A stretch of 64,000 nt of DNA from an uncultured bacterium (lineage in GTDB: Bacteria; Cyanobacteriota; Vampirovibrionia; Gastranaerophilales; Gastranaerophilaceae), in the NCBI GenBank assembly GCA_946622415.1, contig CAMOPX010000005.1, positions 25,188 through 89,187 on the forward strand, in the 5' to 3' direction. The notes under the pieces are model-generated. The model saw only the letters and a program-made list of their open reading frames with translations. It ran no database searches and was not told the DNA's origin. Position 1 is the stretch's first letter. The number at the start of each line of letters is the position of its first letter. The position numbers and the translations under genes are program-made. Below are positions 1-9,305 of the stretch, in pieces.

Positions 1-134
1 ATTTCTAACGTATCACCATCCTCGTATTCCTGATAGTCGCTATATCTGCTTGCTATATTTGCTAATGTTTCAATATTATCATCTGTAATATTTGATGAGA
101 AATTTGGTGATGAACCTATTGCACTAACTTGCAT
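1..134 (-). CDS. Hypothetical protein, N-terminal part (cut by window edge)
   Basis: An open frame starts at the ATG whose complement lies at 132-134 and runs off the left edge, giving about 44 residues that begin MQVSAIGSSPNFSSN. A perfect GGAGGT ribosome binding site (complement of 141-146) lies 6 bases upstream, so the start is well supported. The visible part is polar, with Ser, Asn, Asp and Glu, and has no signal peptide or membrane segment. The opening, with SAIGSSPNF, loosely resembles the N-terminal tag seen in several other proteins of this window. Function is unknown. Confidence 0.6.
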   Translation of the reverse strand, partial: MQVSAIGSSPNFSSNITDDNIETLANIASRYSDYQEYEDGDTLE

Positions 135-361
135 TTGAAAACCTCCTTGGGATTTTTATCTACACCTGTATAAACACTAAACATATTTTTATTTGCTATT
201 TTTATAACATATTTTTACATATGTTAACAATTGGTATATTTTCTTATTTTATCTTATTCTATATGAAATAAAAATGCAAATAAATTTTTACTTGAAATAA
301 TAAATTTTTTTGTTAGTATTGAGAATAGGTTATTGAACTTTAAAAAGAAATAAATTGGACT

Positions 362-433
<72 letters not shown>

Positions 434-666
434 AATATTTCTGAAGAAACATTGACAATCAGGATTCAAACCCAAGGTTTCTACCTCTAAAGAATTTGCT
501 CAAATACTTTCGCATTTTCTTCGGCAGAGTCTCCGGGCTATTTATTTGTTTCAAATTTTTAAAGCTTTTAACCAATCTCTATTCTCTTATTTTTAATATT
601 AATTTAATATTAAGGTTAGAAAATTATTAAGACTAAACAAAGCTGTTATTGCTGGGATGAGTTATT

Positions 667-2022
667 TTGAATAAAACATTTATACATATTATTCTTATAT
701 TAATATTACAATTTTTTTCTTTAACTTTTGCGATTGACGATATTAAACTGGAAGAAAACACTTCTGAAATTACAGTACCAAAGACCGCAAGTATTACATT
801 CGATGAAGTTTTTAAAAAAGCTATTAATCATTCATACGATATCACGATTGCTGATTTCGACGTATTGATTTCAAAAACCGGAATAACATCTGCAAGAAGT
901 GAATACTTCCCTAAACTGAGTCTTTATATGGGAACCGAATATACCCATAATTATTCCAGCGGCATGAATATTGTAACAACTGTCGGCGAAATGTTTATCA
1001 ATCCTTATACACGTTATCAATCCGTTATGGGTATTACATTAAGTTATAACGTTTTCGACTTCGGTGTAAGACGAGGAAGATTGGATTTAGCAAAGGAAGA
1101 TGTCGAGCTTAAAAAAATGCAGGAGATGGAAGCTGTAAGAGAACTTGAGCTTAATATAATTGATATATATACTAAAATTCTTGTTGCAAAACGTCAGCTT
1201 GATTTGGAAAAAGAAATTTTGGATTTAAATTCAAAAAATCTTGAATTATCGAAAAGATTATACAAGGCAAAAGTAATTTCAAAAACAGATTTGAATGATG
1301 CTGAATTTAAGGTTTCTCAAACTCAAAGCCAAATTGCAGATTTAAAGAAAATTTTAGCTGAAAATCTCGTATGGCTCGGATTTTACACACAAGATAAATA
1401 TGATCCCGAAAATATTAAAATTGCCGAAATTGATAAAGTTAAATTTAATCCTTCCGATAATGTTGACTATACAAAATCTTTAACTTGGAAAATATACGAA
1501 AGTGAAATCAAGAAAAAAGAACTTGAATTAAAAATTACAAAAAGACAAAACTTTCCAAAAGTAAATGCATACGGAAGATATTACATGTATGGTTCCGATT
1601 ATTCAAGCTACCCTGACGCTTGGGATGATTTTGGTCCTTCAAGTTATTCAATCGGTATTGGCGCTACAGTGCCTGTTTTTGACGGTTTAGTTAATTATGC
1701 TGATATCAAAAAAGCTAAACTGGAACTTCAACAAATGTATGTTAAACGAGACAAGGCCGTTGCAGAGTGGACTACAAGATTATCTGTTTTGAGAAGCAAT
1801 GTTATTTATCTCGATGAACAGTTGAATCAAAACTTGAGTTCTATTAAAGAATTAACTGAAAAAGAAAAATCGAAACAAAAACTCTTATCCAAAAAAGTAA
1901 TCATGCCGATTGAACTCAATCAGGCAAAAGTTGAACTTTTAGAAACGCAAATTGAAAAACAAAAGAACAGTATAACATTGAATTCTATTACAAGAGCAAT
2001 AGATGCTCTAACGAGATATTGA
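667..2022 (+). CDS. TolC-like outer membrane efflux protein (type I secretion)
   Basis: This 451-residue protein has a signal peptide (about residues 1-22, ending FFSLTFA) and the long alpha-helical architecture of the TolC/OEP family. Two helical halves are each rich in Asn, Leu, Gln and Lys heptads and are separated by short beta-barrel segments. It would form the outer membrane channel of a tripartite exporter. The start is TTG at 667, behind a weak GGATGAG site. The ABC exporter gene follows after 9 bases and an HlyD-like adaptor comes next, which fixes the role as type I secretion rather than drug efflux. The length matches the family. Confidence 0.88.
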   Translation: MNKTFIHIILILILQFFSLTFAIDDIKLEENTSEITVPKTASITFDEVFKKAINHSYDITIADFDVLISKTGITSARSEYFPKLSLYMGTEYTHNYSSGMNIVTTVGEMFINPYTRYQSVMGITLSYNVFDFGVRRGRLDLAKEDVELKKMQEMEAVRELELNIIDIYTKILVAKRQLDLEKEILDLNSKNLELSKRLYKAKVISKTDLNDAEFKVSQTQSQIADLKKILAENLVWLGFYTQDKYDPENIKIAEIDKVKFNPSDNVDYTKSLTWKIYESEIKKKELELKITKRQNFPKVNAYGRYYMYGSDYSSYPDAWDDFGPSSYSIGIGATVPVFDGLVNYADIKKAKLELQQMYVKRDKAVAEWTTRLSVLRSNVIYLDEQLNQNLSSIKELTEKEKSKQKLLSKKVIMPIELNQAKVELLETQIEKQKNSITLNSITRAIDALTRY

Positions 2023-2031
2023 GGAAAATAA

Positions 2032-4245
2032 ATGCCTGAGAATGAAAAAAATCAAGAACTAAATCAAAAACAAACTCAACAATCACAAGCGCAAGCTCAA
2101 GAAAAAGAGCAAGAGCAAGAACAAGAAAACGAACATGTAAGAGTAAACACAGGTCTTGTTGCGCTTGATATTGTTGCAAAGATGAATAACTACAACATAG
2201 ATATGCATGGTGTAGTGAGAGAATACGGGATAAATACGGAAGAAATTACATCGGAAGAAATCATAAGAATTGCCAAAGATAACGGTTTTAAAGCAAAATT
2301 AAAAAATATCAAACTCAAAGATATTCCGCAAAAATATCCTGTTCCTGCAATATTACAATACAAAGATGACAGGTATTTAATTTTACTCGGAATAAAACAA
2401 GATGAAGAAATGGCGCTTATATTAGAGCCTTTGGCACATCAACCGAAACCGTTGAAGCTTGATGAATTACAAGATTCAATTAAAGATGAAATTATTTTCC
2501 TTTCGCATAAAAATCTTCAAACCGATACAAAATTTGGTTTTAAGTGGTTTTTTAATGAAATATTAAAATACAAAAATTTAATCGGACAGGTTTTATTGGG
2601 TTCATTTGTAATTCAACTTTTCGGACTTGTAACACCTTTGTTTACTCAGGTAATCTTGGATAAGGTCTTATTACACAGAACCATATCAACCTTGAATGTT
2701 ATCGGATTTGCATTTTTGGTTGTGAGCGGATTTGAATTTTTCCTTAATTTATCAAGAAATTATATCTTTATTCATACAACAAATAAAATTGACGCAAAAC
2801 TCGGTTCAAAATTATTTAAACACTTATTCAGATTGTATTATGTATATTTTGAAAACAGACAAGTAGGTAATATCGTTGCCCGTGTTCGAGAACTTGACAG
2901 AATCAGAGAATTTATTACGGATAAATCCGTATCTGTTTTAATTGATTCATTCTTCTCTCTTGTATTTGTTGCGATTATGCTTGTTTATAGTGTTAAATTA
3001 ACTTTAATCACACTAACATTCGTTACATTGACAGCAATACTGTTCTTAACCGTTACACCCGAATTGAGAAGCAGATTGGAAGACAAATTCCAAATGGGCG
3101 CTCAATCAAATTCTTACCTTGTTGAAACTGTTACGGGTATTCAAACCGTAAAATCACTTTCTATTGAAGGTGCAATCTTTAGAAAATGGGAAGAAAAACT
3201 CGGAAAATATTTAAAATCCAGCTTTAATCTTGCAATTATGGGTAATTTTACGGGTTCGTTATCAAACCTTCTGCAAAAATTAATGACAATATCAATACTC
3301 TATCTTGGTGTTTTGCTTGTTATCGAAAACAAACTTACGGTAGGTCAATTGATTGCATTCCAAATGTTTGCGGGACAATTCTCTGCACCTATGCTCAGAC
3401 TTGTTAATTTGTGGAACGAATTTCAACAAGCCTTATTGGCGGTTGACAGAATCGGCGATATTTTGAATAGTCCTCTTGAATTGCAGGATAGAAATGCAAT
3501 TACATTATCAAATGTAAAAGGCGATATTAAAATTGATAATTTATCGTTCAGATATAACCCCTCGTACCCCTGTGTTTTGAAAAATGTAAACTTAAATATT
3601 CCGTCAGGCATGAAAATCGGTTTGGTCGGCAGAAGCGGAAGCGGAAAATCTACACTTACTAAATTAATTCAAAGACTTTATTATCCGACCGAAGGAAGTA
3701 TCTATATAGACGGCGTGGATATCAGAAATATTAATCCAATTTGGCTCAGAGGTCATATCGGTGTTGTGCTTCAAGAAAATTACCTCTTTTCAGGTACTAT
3801 TAAGGAAAATATTTCACTGCCAAGACCTAATATTTCTATGGAAGGCATTATCCAAGCGGCAAAAATCTCGGGTGCGCATGAATTTATTTCAAAGCTGCCA
3901 AAAGGTTATGACACCGAGGTTGGTGAACGTGGTTCAAGTTTATCCGGCGGACAAAAACAAAGAATTGCAATTGCAAGAGCTTTAATTACCAACCCTAGAA
4001 TTTTAATATTTGACGAAGCAACTTCAGCGCTTGATTATGAATCGGAAAAAATAATTAAAGATAATTTAGGTTTGATTACTCAAGGCAGAACAACAATAAT
4101 TATCGCGCACAGACTTTCGACAGTCAGAGATTGTGACGTTATTGCTTGTTTTGATGACGGAAATCTTGTTGAAGTCGGAACCCATGATGAACTTATTCAA
4201 CGTGAAAGCTACTACAGAAACTTATATTTAGCACAGAATGAATAA
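2032..4245 (+). CDS. Type I secretion ABC exporter with C39-like domain (HlyB/LapB type)
   Basis: This 737-residue fused permease-ATPase is the inner membrane motor of the secretion operon. In order it has a Gln/Glu-rich charged leader (residues 1-36), a C39-like domain (about 37-165), six membrane helices (about 180-480) and an ABC ATPase. Walker A GRSGSGKST lies near residue 533, the signature LSGGQ near 636, Walker B ILIFDEAT follows, and the H-loop is IIAHRLS. At the C39 catalytic position the sequence reads NTGLVAL where active peptidases have DCG, so Cys is replaced by Thr. As in HlyB, this domain should bind the substrate rather than cleave a leader. The Q/E leader is not usual in the family. 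Confidence 0.92.
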   Translation: MPENEKNQELNQKQTQQSQAQAQEKEQEQEQENEHVRVNTGLVALDIVAKMNNYNIDMHGVVREYGINTEEITSEEIIRIAKDNGFKAKLKNIKLKDIPQKYPVPAILQYKDDRYLILLGIKQDEEMALILEPLAHQPKPLKLDELQDSIKDEIIFLSHKNLQTDTKFGFKWFFNEILKYKNLIGQVLLGSFVIQLFGLVTPLFTQVILDKVLLHRTISTLNVIGFAFLVVSGFEFFLNLSRNYIFIHTTNKIDAKLGSKLFKHLFRLYYVYFENRQVGNIVARVRELDRIREFITDKSVSVLIDSFFSLVFVAIMLVYSVKLTLITLTFVTLTAILFLTVTPELRSRLEDKFQMGAQSNSYLVETVTGIQTVKSLSIEGAIFRKWEEKLGKYLKSSFNLAIMGNFTGSLSNLLQKLMTISILYLGVLLVIENKLTVGQLIAFQMFAGQFSAPMLRLVNLWNEFQQALLAVDRIGDILNSPLELQDRNAITLSNVKGDIKIDNLSFRYNPSYPCVLKNVNLNIPSGMKIGLVGRSGSGKSTLTKLIQRLYYPTEGSIYIDGVDIRNINPIWLRGHIGVVLQENYLFSGTIKENISLPRPNISMEGIIQAAKISGAHEFISKLPKGYDTEVGERGSSLSGGQKQRIAIARALITNPRILIFDEATSALDYESEKIIKDNLGLITQGRTTIIIAHRLSTVRDCDVIACFDDGNLVEVGTHDELIQRESYYRNLYLAQNE

Positions 4246-4259
4246 AAAGTAAGGTAAAT

Positions 4260-5306
4260 ATGAAAAAAATACTTAGTAAAATCAAAAACTTTCTTATATA
4301 TAGAGAAAATGACGCCCATGAATTTGCGCCGATATTAACGGAAATTGAAGATAAACCTGTTAATCCTTTGGGAATGACTGTTTTTTGGCTTGTTATATCA
4401 TTTATTTTGATTGCTGCACTTTGGATGTATTTTGGCAGAATTGATGTTGTTGTTACAGCACCCGGAAAAGTTATCCCTGCAGGTGAAGAGAAATTTGTAC
4501 AATCTTTGGAAAAAGGGGTTATGCGTTCTTTATATGTAAAAGAAGGCGACTATGTACAAAAAGATCAGGTAGTTGCAATTGTTTCTCCTGCTGATTATGA
4601 GCCCGGTTTAGAATTAAATAATTTAAGAGCTCAAGAAAGAGAAACACTCGAACAATTAGCGTCATACAGGAAAAGACTCTCTATTGCATCCGAACAAAGA
4701 GCAAGATTAGCTTCTGTTTTGGATATAATTCCGCAAGACAGATATAATGACATACAAAACGAGTATAATTCCGTTAGTCATGAAATCGGAAGATTGAACG
4801 CACAACTTTATGAAATAAGAAACAAAAGAATACAAATCGAAAAAATGAAACAAATATTAAAATCCCCAACCGAAGGCTATGTCGGACAGATATTTGTTCA
4901 CACTGAAGGCGGTGTCGTTCAGCCTGCAGAAAGAATACTTTCCGTTATACCAAAGGATACAAAGCTTCAAATCAAAGCAACGGTATTTAATCAGGATATC
5001 GGCTTTGTAAAACCTGATATGCCTGTTACCATAAAATTAGATACCTATAATTTCCAAAAATACGGAACATTGGATGGTGTTGTTAAAGTAGTTTCGCCTA
5101 ACAGTATCCAAGATGAAAAACTTGGTTCGGTTTTTGAAACATTTATTGATTTAAAAAACACGGAACTAATGGTTGAAGGAAAAACCGAACGAGTAAAAAT
5201 CGGTATGTCTACTACAAACGAAATTAAAATAGGCAAAAGAAGAATCATTGAGTTCTTTATTTATCCGATAATAAAATACTTGGATGAAAGTATAAAAGTC
5301 AGATAA
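4260..5306 (+). CDS. HlyD-family membrane fusion protein
   Basis: This 348-residue periplasmic adaptor is the third gene of the secretion operon, 14 bases after the exporter. It has a short cytoplasmic N-terminus, one membrane helix (about residues 39-60), then the barrel-sandwich half GKVIPAGEEKFVQSLEKGV typical of HlyD proteins. A coiled-coil hairpin (about 110-195) follows, then the second lipoyl half (PTEGYVGQIFVHTEGGVV) and a beta-barrel region. It is shorter than E. coli HlyD because of a short coiled coil. No RTX-type or other clear secreted substrate gene adjoins it. Confidence 0.9.
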   Translation: MKKILSKIKNFLIYRENDAHEFAPILTEIEDKPVNPLGMTVFWLVISFILIAALWMYFGRIDVVVTAPGKVIPAGEEKFVQSLEKGVMRSLYVKEGDYVQKDQVVAIVSPADYEPGLELNNLRAQERETLEQLASYRKRLSIASEQRARLASVLDIIPQDRYNDIQNEYNSVSHEIGRLNAQLYEIRNKRIQIEKMKQILKSPTEGYVGQIFVHTEGGVVQPAERILSVIPKDTKLQIKATVFNQDIGFVKPDMPVTIKLDTYNFQKYGTLDGVVKVVSPNSIQDEKLGSVFETFIDLKNTELMVEGKTERVKIGMSTTNEIKIGKRRIIEFFIYPIIKYLDESIKVR

Positions 5307-5340
5307 AAGTAATAAATGCTTAATATAATGATTTAAACAC

Positions 5341-5368
5341 TTGATTTTTTTTATTTATTTAATATGAT
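5341..5368 (+). promoter_or_regulatory. Probable promoter of rpmB
   Basis: A -35 box TTGATT (5341-5346), a 16-base spacer and a -10 box TATGAT (5363-5368) place transcription start near 5375, about 27 bases before rpmB. An AAAGGATG ribosome binding site follows. Confidence 0.55.
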
Positions 5369-5401
5369 TAGATTATCAAATACTTATGAAAGGATGTAGA
5401 A

Positions 5402-5593
5402 ATGTCAGTATATTGCGAAATCTGTGGTAAAAAATCACTTAAATCTGCAAAGATTTCGTTCTCTCATAAACAAAATGTTCACAGACAATTACCGAATTTG
5501 CAATCAGTTAAAGTTAGATTAGCAGATGGCTCGGTTAAGAGAATGTCTGTTTGTACATCTTGTATAAGAGCGGGAAAATTCACGAAAGCATAA
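5402..5593 (+). CDS. rpmB: 50S ribosomal protein L28
   Basis: This 63-residue basic protein reads as bL28. It begins MSVYCEICGKK, and the central NLQSVKVRLADGSVKRMSV segment is typical. Four cysteines in two CxxC pairs (CEIC near the N-terminus and CTSC near residue 52) mark the zinc-binding version. It is a component of the large ribosomal subunit. The gene stands alone with its own promoter and a weak terminator downstream. Start ATG 5402 is preceded by AAAGGATGTAGA. The length is normal for the family. Confidence 0.95.
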   Translation: MSVYCEICGKKSLKSAKISFSHKQNVHRQLPNLQSVKVRLADGSVKRMSVCTSCIRAGKFTKA

Positions 5594-5623
5594 GCCTTTT
5601 TATGTGATTAAATAATTTTTATT

Positions 5624-5658
5624 AGACGGTTGAGCACATGTTTTCTTCCGTCTTTTTA
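5624..5658 (+). terminator. Weak intrinsic terminator after rpmB
   Basis: AGACGG (5624-5629) pairs with CCGTCT (5648-5653) and is followed by a T run. The loop is large (18 bases), so strength is uncertain. An in-frame ATG of the next gene (5638) falls in this loop, which argues against that ATG being a start. Confidence 0.5.
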
Positions 5659-5688
5659 AATAAATATATTGTATTCGGAGAAAATTTA

Positions 5689-6873
5689 TTGAGAATAGGT
5701 ATTTACTTGGGAGATATTAAAAAACCGGCTTCAATGGGCGGTTTGACATTAGAACTTTCTTTTGTAGATGAACTTTTAAAAAGAGATACAAACCATGAAT
5801 TTGTTTTTTATTATTTTGGAAAAAAGGGAATTTTTGAAGATAAGGAAAATATAAAATTTGTTTCTTTAAATTATTACAAAAAACCTATATTTTCTTTTAC
5901 ACCTTTTCATATTTCTTTTGCAAAAGCACCTTTTGTATCTTTGAATCACAGACTCAAAAATGACAATATAAACGTGGTTTATTTTCTTACTCCCTATTTG
6001 TTTGAGCATATCGAAATACCATACTTTGCAGTAATAAGAGAAGTTGCACACAGGATATTGCCTCATTTTCCGGAATACAGTACAAATGCTGTTTTTGAAA
6101 AAAGAGAAAAGAAATTAAAATTATTTTTAATGGGTGCATCAAGAATAATTACATGTAATCCCATTGTAAAAAATGATATAAAAGTTTTATATGATATTAT
6201 TGATGAAAATATAGAAGTGATTTCCCTTCCATATCCTAACTGGGTTAAAAATTCTAATGAAAATTCTGAAATTTTAAAAAAACATAATCTCTCTAAAAAC
6301 AGTTTTATTCTGTATCCTGCTTCTTTCTGGACTCATAAAAATCATATTCGTCTTATTTTGGCGGCGCAAATTATTAAAGAAAGAAATATGAATCTAAAGG
6401 TTGTTTTTTCGGGTATAGACAGAGGAAACAAAAAATATCTTTTAAATCAAGTGCAAAAACTGGATTTGACGGAAGATGTTTTGTTTTTGGATTATGTTGA
6501 ACAATCAGAACTCATGGCTTTATATAAAAATGCGTTTGCGGTTGTTTATCCTTCTTTAGCCGGGCCGGATAGCATAGTTGCTTTGGAAGCAATATATTTT
6601 AATTGCCCTGTTTTAATATCAAATCATTTGGGTTATAATTATCAATTGAAAAATTCCGCTCTTTATTTTAACCCGTTGGATGAATCAGACATTTTGGAAA
6701 AACTCGATGAATTAACGAATACAGCCTGCTTGGATGAACTTATATCGAACGGAAAGATATTGATAAACGAAAATCAATGTAAATATTACATAGATAAATT
6801 TTTAAATTTGATGGATGATTTTTATCTGACACGTCAGTGTTGGTCGCTAAAGGAAAGTTATAATAACAAATGA
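5689..6873 (+). CDS. Glycosyltransferase family 4 (GT-B fold)
   Basis: This 394-residue protein is a retaining glycosyltransferase of the group 1/GT4 type, probably adding a sugar to a surface polysaccharide. The N-terminal half has the donor-domain opening RIGIYLGD and a GG motif. The C-terminal half has the classical SFWTHKNHIRLILAA segment and the nucleotide-sugar site AVVYPSLAGPDSIVALEA, a variant of the E-x7-E motif. I chose TTG 5689 because GGAG sits 8 bases before it and the product then starts LRIGIYLG; the upstream ATG 5638 lies inside the rpmB terminator. The next gene overlaps its stop by 4 bases, so the two are translationally coupled. Acceptor and sugar are unknown. Confidence 0.85.
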   Translation: MRIGIYLGDIKKPASMGGLTLELSFVDELLKRDTNHEFVFYYFGKKGIFEDKENIKFVSLNYYKKPIFSFTPFHISFAKAPFVSLNHRLKNDNINVVYFLTPYLFEHIEIPYFAVIREVAHRILPHFPEYSTNAVFEKREKKLKLFLMGASRIITCNPIVKNDIKVLYDIIDENIEVISLPYPNWVKNSNENSEILKKHNLSKNSFILYPASFWTHKNHIRLILAAQIIKERNMNLKVVFSGIDRGNKKYLLNQVQKLDLTEDVLFLDYVEQSELMALYKNAFAVVYPSLAGPDSIVALEAIYFNCPVLISNHLGYNYQLKNSALYFNPLDESDILEKLDELTNTACLDELISNGKILINENQCKYYIDKFLNLMDDFYLTRQCWSLKESYNNK

Positions 6874-8126
6874 TAATTGCAATAATATTGATTCTTTTAT
6901 TAATTTTACTGATTTTGACGGTTTGTTTTGTATTATGGAAAATAAAAAACAACAAACCCGAAACAACAATCACAGATATTGTATCGTTGGGTGACTATTT
7001 GTCAAAACGAGAATTTGATGTGGGTGAAATGCACACAATAAACAAATTTTTGACTATTGCGGTTAACTCAAAAGAAAAAAGATTTGCAATAATCAGAAAC
7101 TTTAATCCCAAAAATCCCGATAATACTATTTTTGTTGAGTTTCCGCTTTTGTTTATAACAAAAATTAAATCGACAAAAATGTCTTGCGAATTAACATATT
7201 TAAATGATTCAAACGAAGAAGTTTTAAAAATTTCTCCCGCAAATGCAGAAGTAAAGAAATTTTTGCACAGAATTTTTAAAAAAGTAAATTTTTCAGTTAT
7301 TGAAAAAAAATATCCCGATACTAAATTTGATATTGTAACATCAAGTGATTGGCAGTGTAATTATATTTGGGCATTTTCTTCTTCAAGATGCGTGTTTGTG
7401 TATTATGATATTGAAAAACAGTTCGTTTCTCATGAAATTAATTTATTGAAAACAAATATGACTCTTGATACAAAGTATTCTTATTTTGAAATGTCAATAT
7501 ACAACATAAATCAACAGCTTTTGGCGTATGAAAATGATTTTTTTGATGATATGTATTCGGCTTTAATTTCAAAAATTAAAGAAAAATATGCCTGCATTAT
7601 GAAAGAGGTTTTATTTTACGATAATAACAACAATGTTGTATTTCTCTCTAACGGTATAAATTCGCTTCAAACAATTAATCTGGATACAGTTGATGAGGTT
7701 TATTATTTAGATAATAAATTGTCGTTTAAAATTATTCAAAATGAAAAAATGATTAATTATGTGGCATCAAAAGAACTTATTAATCAATTTCAGGATTTTG
7801 TCATAAATTTGAATCTTAAACAAATTGCTCACAATTTTAATTATTCTTCCGATAAATTAATTAACACTTCGGAAAACACAAAACTGATAATTGATTACAC
7901 AAGAAGCAGGATTGTATACTGTGCAAATTTAAATTCTCTTTCAAAATTCAGCTATTATACAATAGGATTTGATTCAATTAAAGATATCGAATACCATAAA
8001 AACGGGAGAAATATCTTTCTTAGAATTTACGTTAACAAAAAAGATATCATAGATATTTCTTGCAAAAAATCGGAAGTTGCATACTACATCCTTGCGCAAA
8101 TAAAGATAATCTTAAATGAACAATAA
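6870..8126 (+). CDS. Hypothetical single-pass membrane protein
   Basis: This 418-residue protein is not recognised. It has one very hydrophobic N-terminal helix (residues 2-26, Ile/Leu-rich) followed by a short basic stretch, so the rest is probably cytoplasmic or tethered. The soluble part is rich in Asn, Lys and Ile. It seems to contain two related beta-rich halves, since patterns of the type ...TIGFDSIKDIEYH... and ...TVDEVYYLDNKLSF... recur. The ATG overlaps the stop of the glycosyltransferase gene (ATGA), so the two share an operon. It ends 3 bases before the convergent DUF2229 gene. No catalytic motif is visible. Confidence 0.7.
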   Translation: MIIAIILILLLILLILTVCFVLWKIKNNKPETTITDIVSLGDYLSKREFDVGEMHTINKFLTIAVNSKEKRFAIIRNFNPKNPDNTIFVEFPLLFITKIKSTKMSCELTYLNDSNEEVLKISPANAEVKKFLHRIFKKVNFSVIEKKYPDTKFDIVTSSDWQCNYIWAFSSSRCVFVYYDIEKQFVSHEINLLKTNMTLDTKYSYFEMSIYNINQQLLAYENDFFDDMYSALISKIKEKYACIMKEVLFYDNNNNVVFLSNGINSLQTINLDTVDEVYYLDNKLSFKIIQNEKMINYVASKELINQFQDFVINLNLKQIAHNFNYSSDKLINTSENTKLIIDYTRSRIVYCANLNSLSKFSYYTIGFDSIKDIEYHKNGRNIFLRIYVNKKDIIDISCKKSEVAYYILAQIKIILNEQ

Positions 8127-8129
8127 AAA

Positions 8130-9167
8130 CTAAATTCTTGATAAAATTTCTTCTTCTTTTTGTCTTTGCTTTAGAATTTTTGCACGTTTGTTGCGGTATA
8201 ACATATCGCAAAAAGCTTCCAACCTTGTAACAAAGCCTGCTTCTCCCGTATGTTCATCAATTGTTAAATTTAAAAGGGGTTTTGCAAAATTCTTTGCTTT
8301 TCTTTTAATATCTTCTATCATCAAACTGTCAGGACCGCAGCCAAAAGCCGTTATTGTAATAATACCGTCTATTTTTTCATCTTGAAAATAGTGTCCTGCG
8401 CATCCTGTCATTTCGTATTGATTTGCCCAGTATAAATTTGCATTCAAACAATTCATTCCGCCGTTTAATTGTTCTTTTGTGAGCTGGTATGAATTGTATA
8501 CTCTGACATCCATTTTCTCCAGCTTGTTTGAAACATCCATGCAGACACGTTTATCGTATATGTTATAGCCGTGACCGATTAGAGCTACACTTATTGTTTT
8601 TTCTTCTTTTTTCGGCGGTATAATAACCTGTCCGTTCTTTGCATATTTTAAAGCTTCATCAAAATCGAGTCCGTTTTGTACCATTACATTAAAATTATTT
8701 TGAACGATAGAACCTGCGTTTTGCGCGGCTTCGATTTTATTTAAATCTTTAATATCAAATTGATGAGCAATTTCAACTAAAAAATCAAACCAAGTTTTGT
8801 TTTTTTCAGACATATCATATGTTGCTTCTATTAAATTAAAGTCTTTTGCAACAACATTTCTGATTAAATCGGGCAACCCTCTGATTTTAGAGCAATTATA
8901 TATTTTTGGTGCTATAGATTGAATTGAAGGTACAAATATATTTTTGACACCTTTTTCAATCAAATTCAAAACGTGACCGACATAAACCTTTATCGGAAGG
9001 CATGTTTCCGTAACAACAAGAGAAGCTCCGTCTGATATGGTCTTTTTAGTTGTAGGATTTGATAAAATTATCTCGATTCCTAAATTTGTAAAGAATCCAT
9101 ACCAATACGGAAAGTAATTGTAGTAGGACATCGCCTGCGGAATGCCGATTTTCATTTCTTTTTTCAT
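8130..9167 (-). CDS. DUF2229 / acyl-CoA dehydratase activase-related protein
   Basis: This 345-residue protein matches the DUF2229 family, relatives of the 2-hydroxyacyl-CoA dehydratase system. It starts KIGIPQAMSYYNYFPYWYGFF, and then has VTETCLPIKVYVGH, NCSKIRG and TAFGCGPDSLMIED, the cysteine-bearing motifs expected to hold an iron-sulfur cluster. Many family members carry an ATPase activase domain in the same polypeptide; that domain is absent here, so this is a stand-alone component. Two Met starts are close together (residues 1 and 5), and an AAGGT site favours the first. The substrate is unknown. Confidence 0.82.
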   Translation of the reverse strand: MKKEMKIGIPQAMSYYNYFPYWYGFFTNLGIEIILSNPTTKKTISDGASLVVTETCLPIKVYVGHVLNLIEKGVKNIFVPSIQSIAPKIYNCSKIRGLPDLIRNVVAKDFNLIEATYDMSEKNKTWFDFLVEIAHQFDIKDLNKIEAAQNAGSIVQNNFNVMVQNGLDFDEALKYAKNGQVIIPPKKEEKTISVALIGHGYNIYDKRVCMDVSNKLEKMDVRVYNSYQLTKEQLNGGMNCLNANLYWANQYEMTGCAGHYFQDEKIDGIITITAFGCGPDSLMIEDIKRKAKNFAKPLLNLTIDEHTGEAGFVTRLEAFCDMLYRNKRAKILKQRQKEEEILSRI

Positions 9168-9305
9168 CTTTTTACCTTAATTTTACTGTATTTATCATAC
9201 ATCAAAAATAAACTTGTTCTGATTCTTTTTTAAATTTTTGTTACGTTTTGACAATTTTTTTCTGTCAGATGTTTTAAAGTAATATATGATGAAGTTAGGG
9301 AAATT

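Noticed and set aside
434..666. Second tRNA or leader RNA after the first tRNA
   Set aside because: A GATTCAAACCC-like string near 461 resembles a T arm, but no acceptor, D or anticodon arm can be formed around it.
5638..5688. ATG 5638 as start of the glycosyltransferase
   Set aside because: It lies in the loop of the rpmB terminator and has no ribosome binding site. TTG 5689 follows GGAG and matches the family start.
9248..9290. Promoter of the M16 peptidase from a perfect TTGACA at 9248
   Set aside because: The good -10 candidate TATGAT at 9285 is 31 bases away, and the hexamers at the correct spacing are poor.
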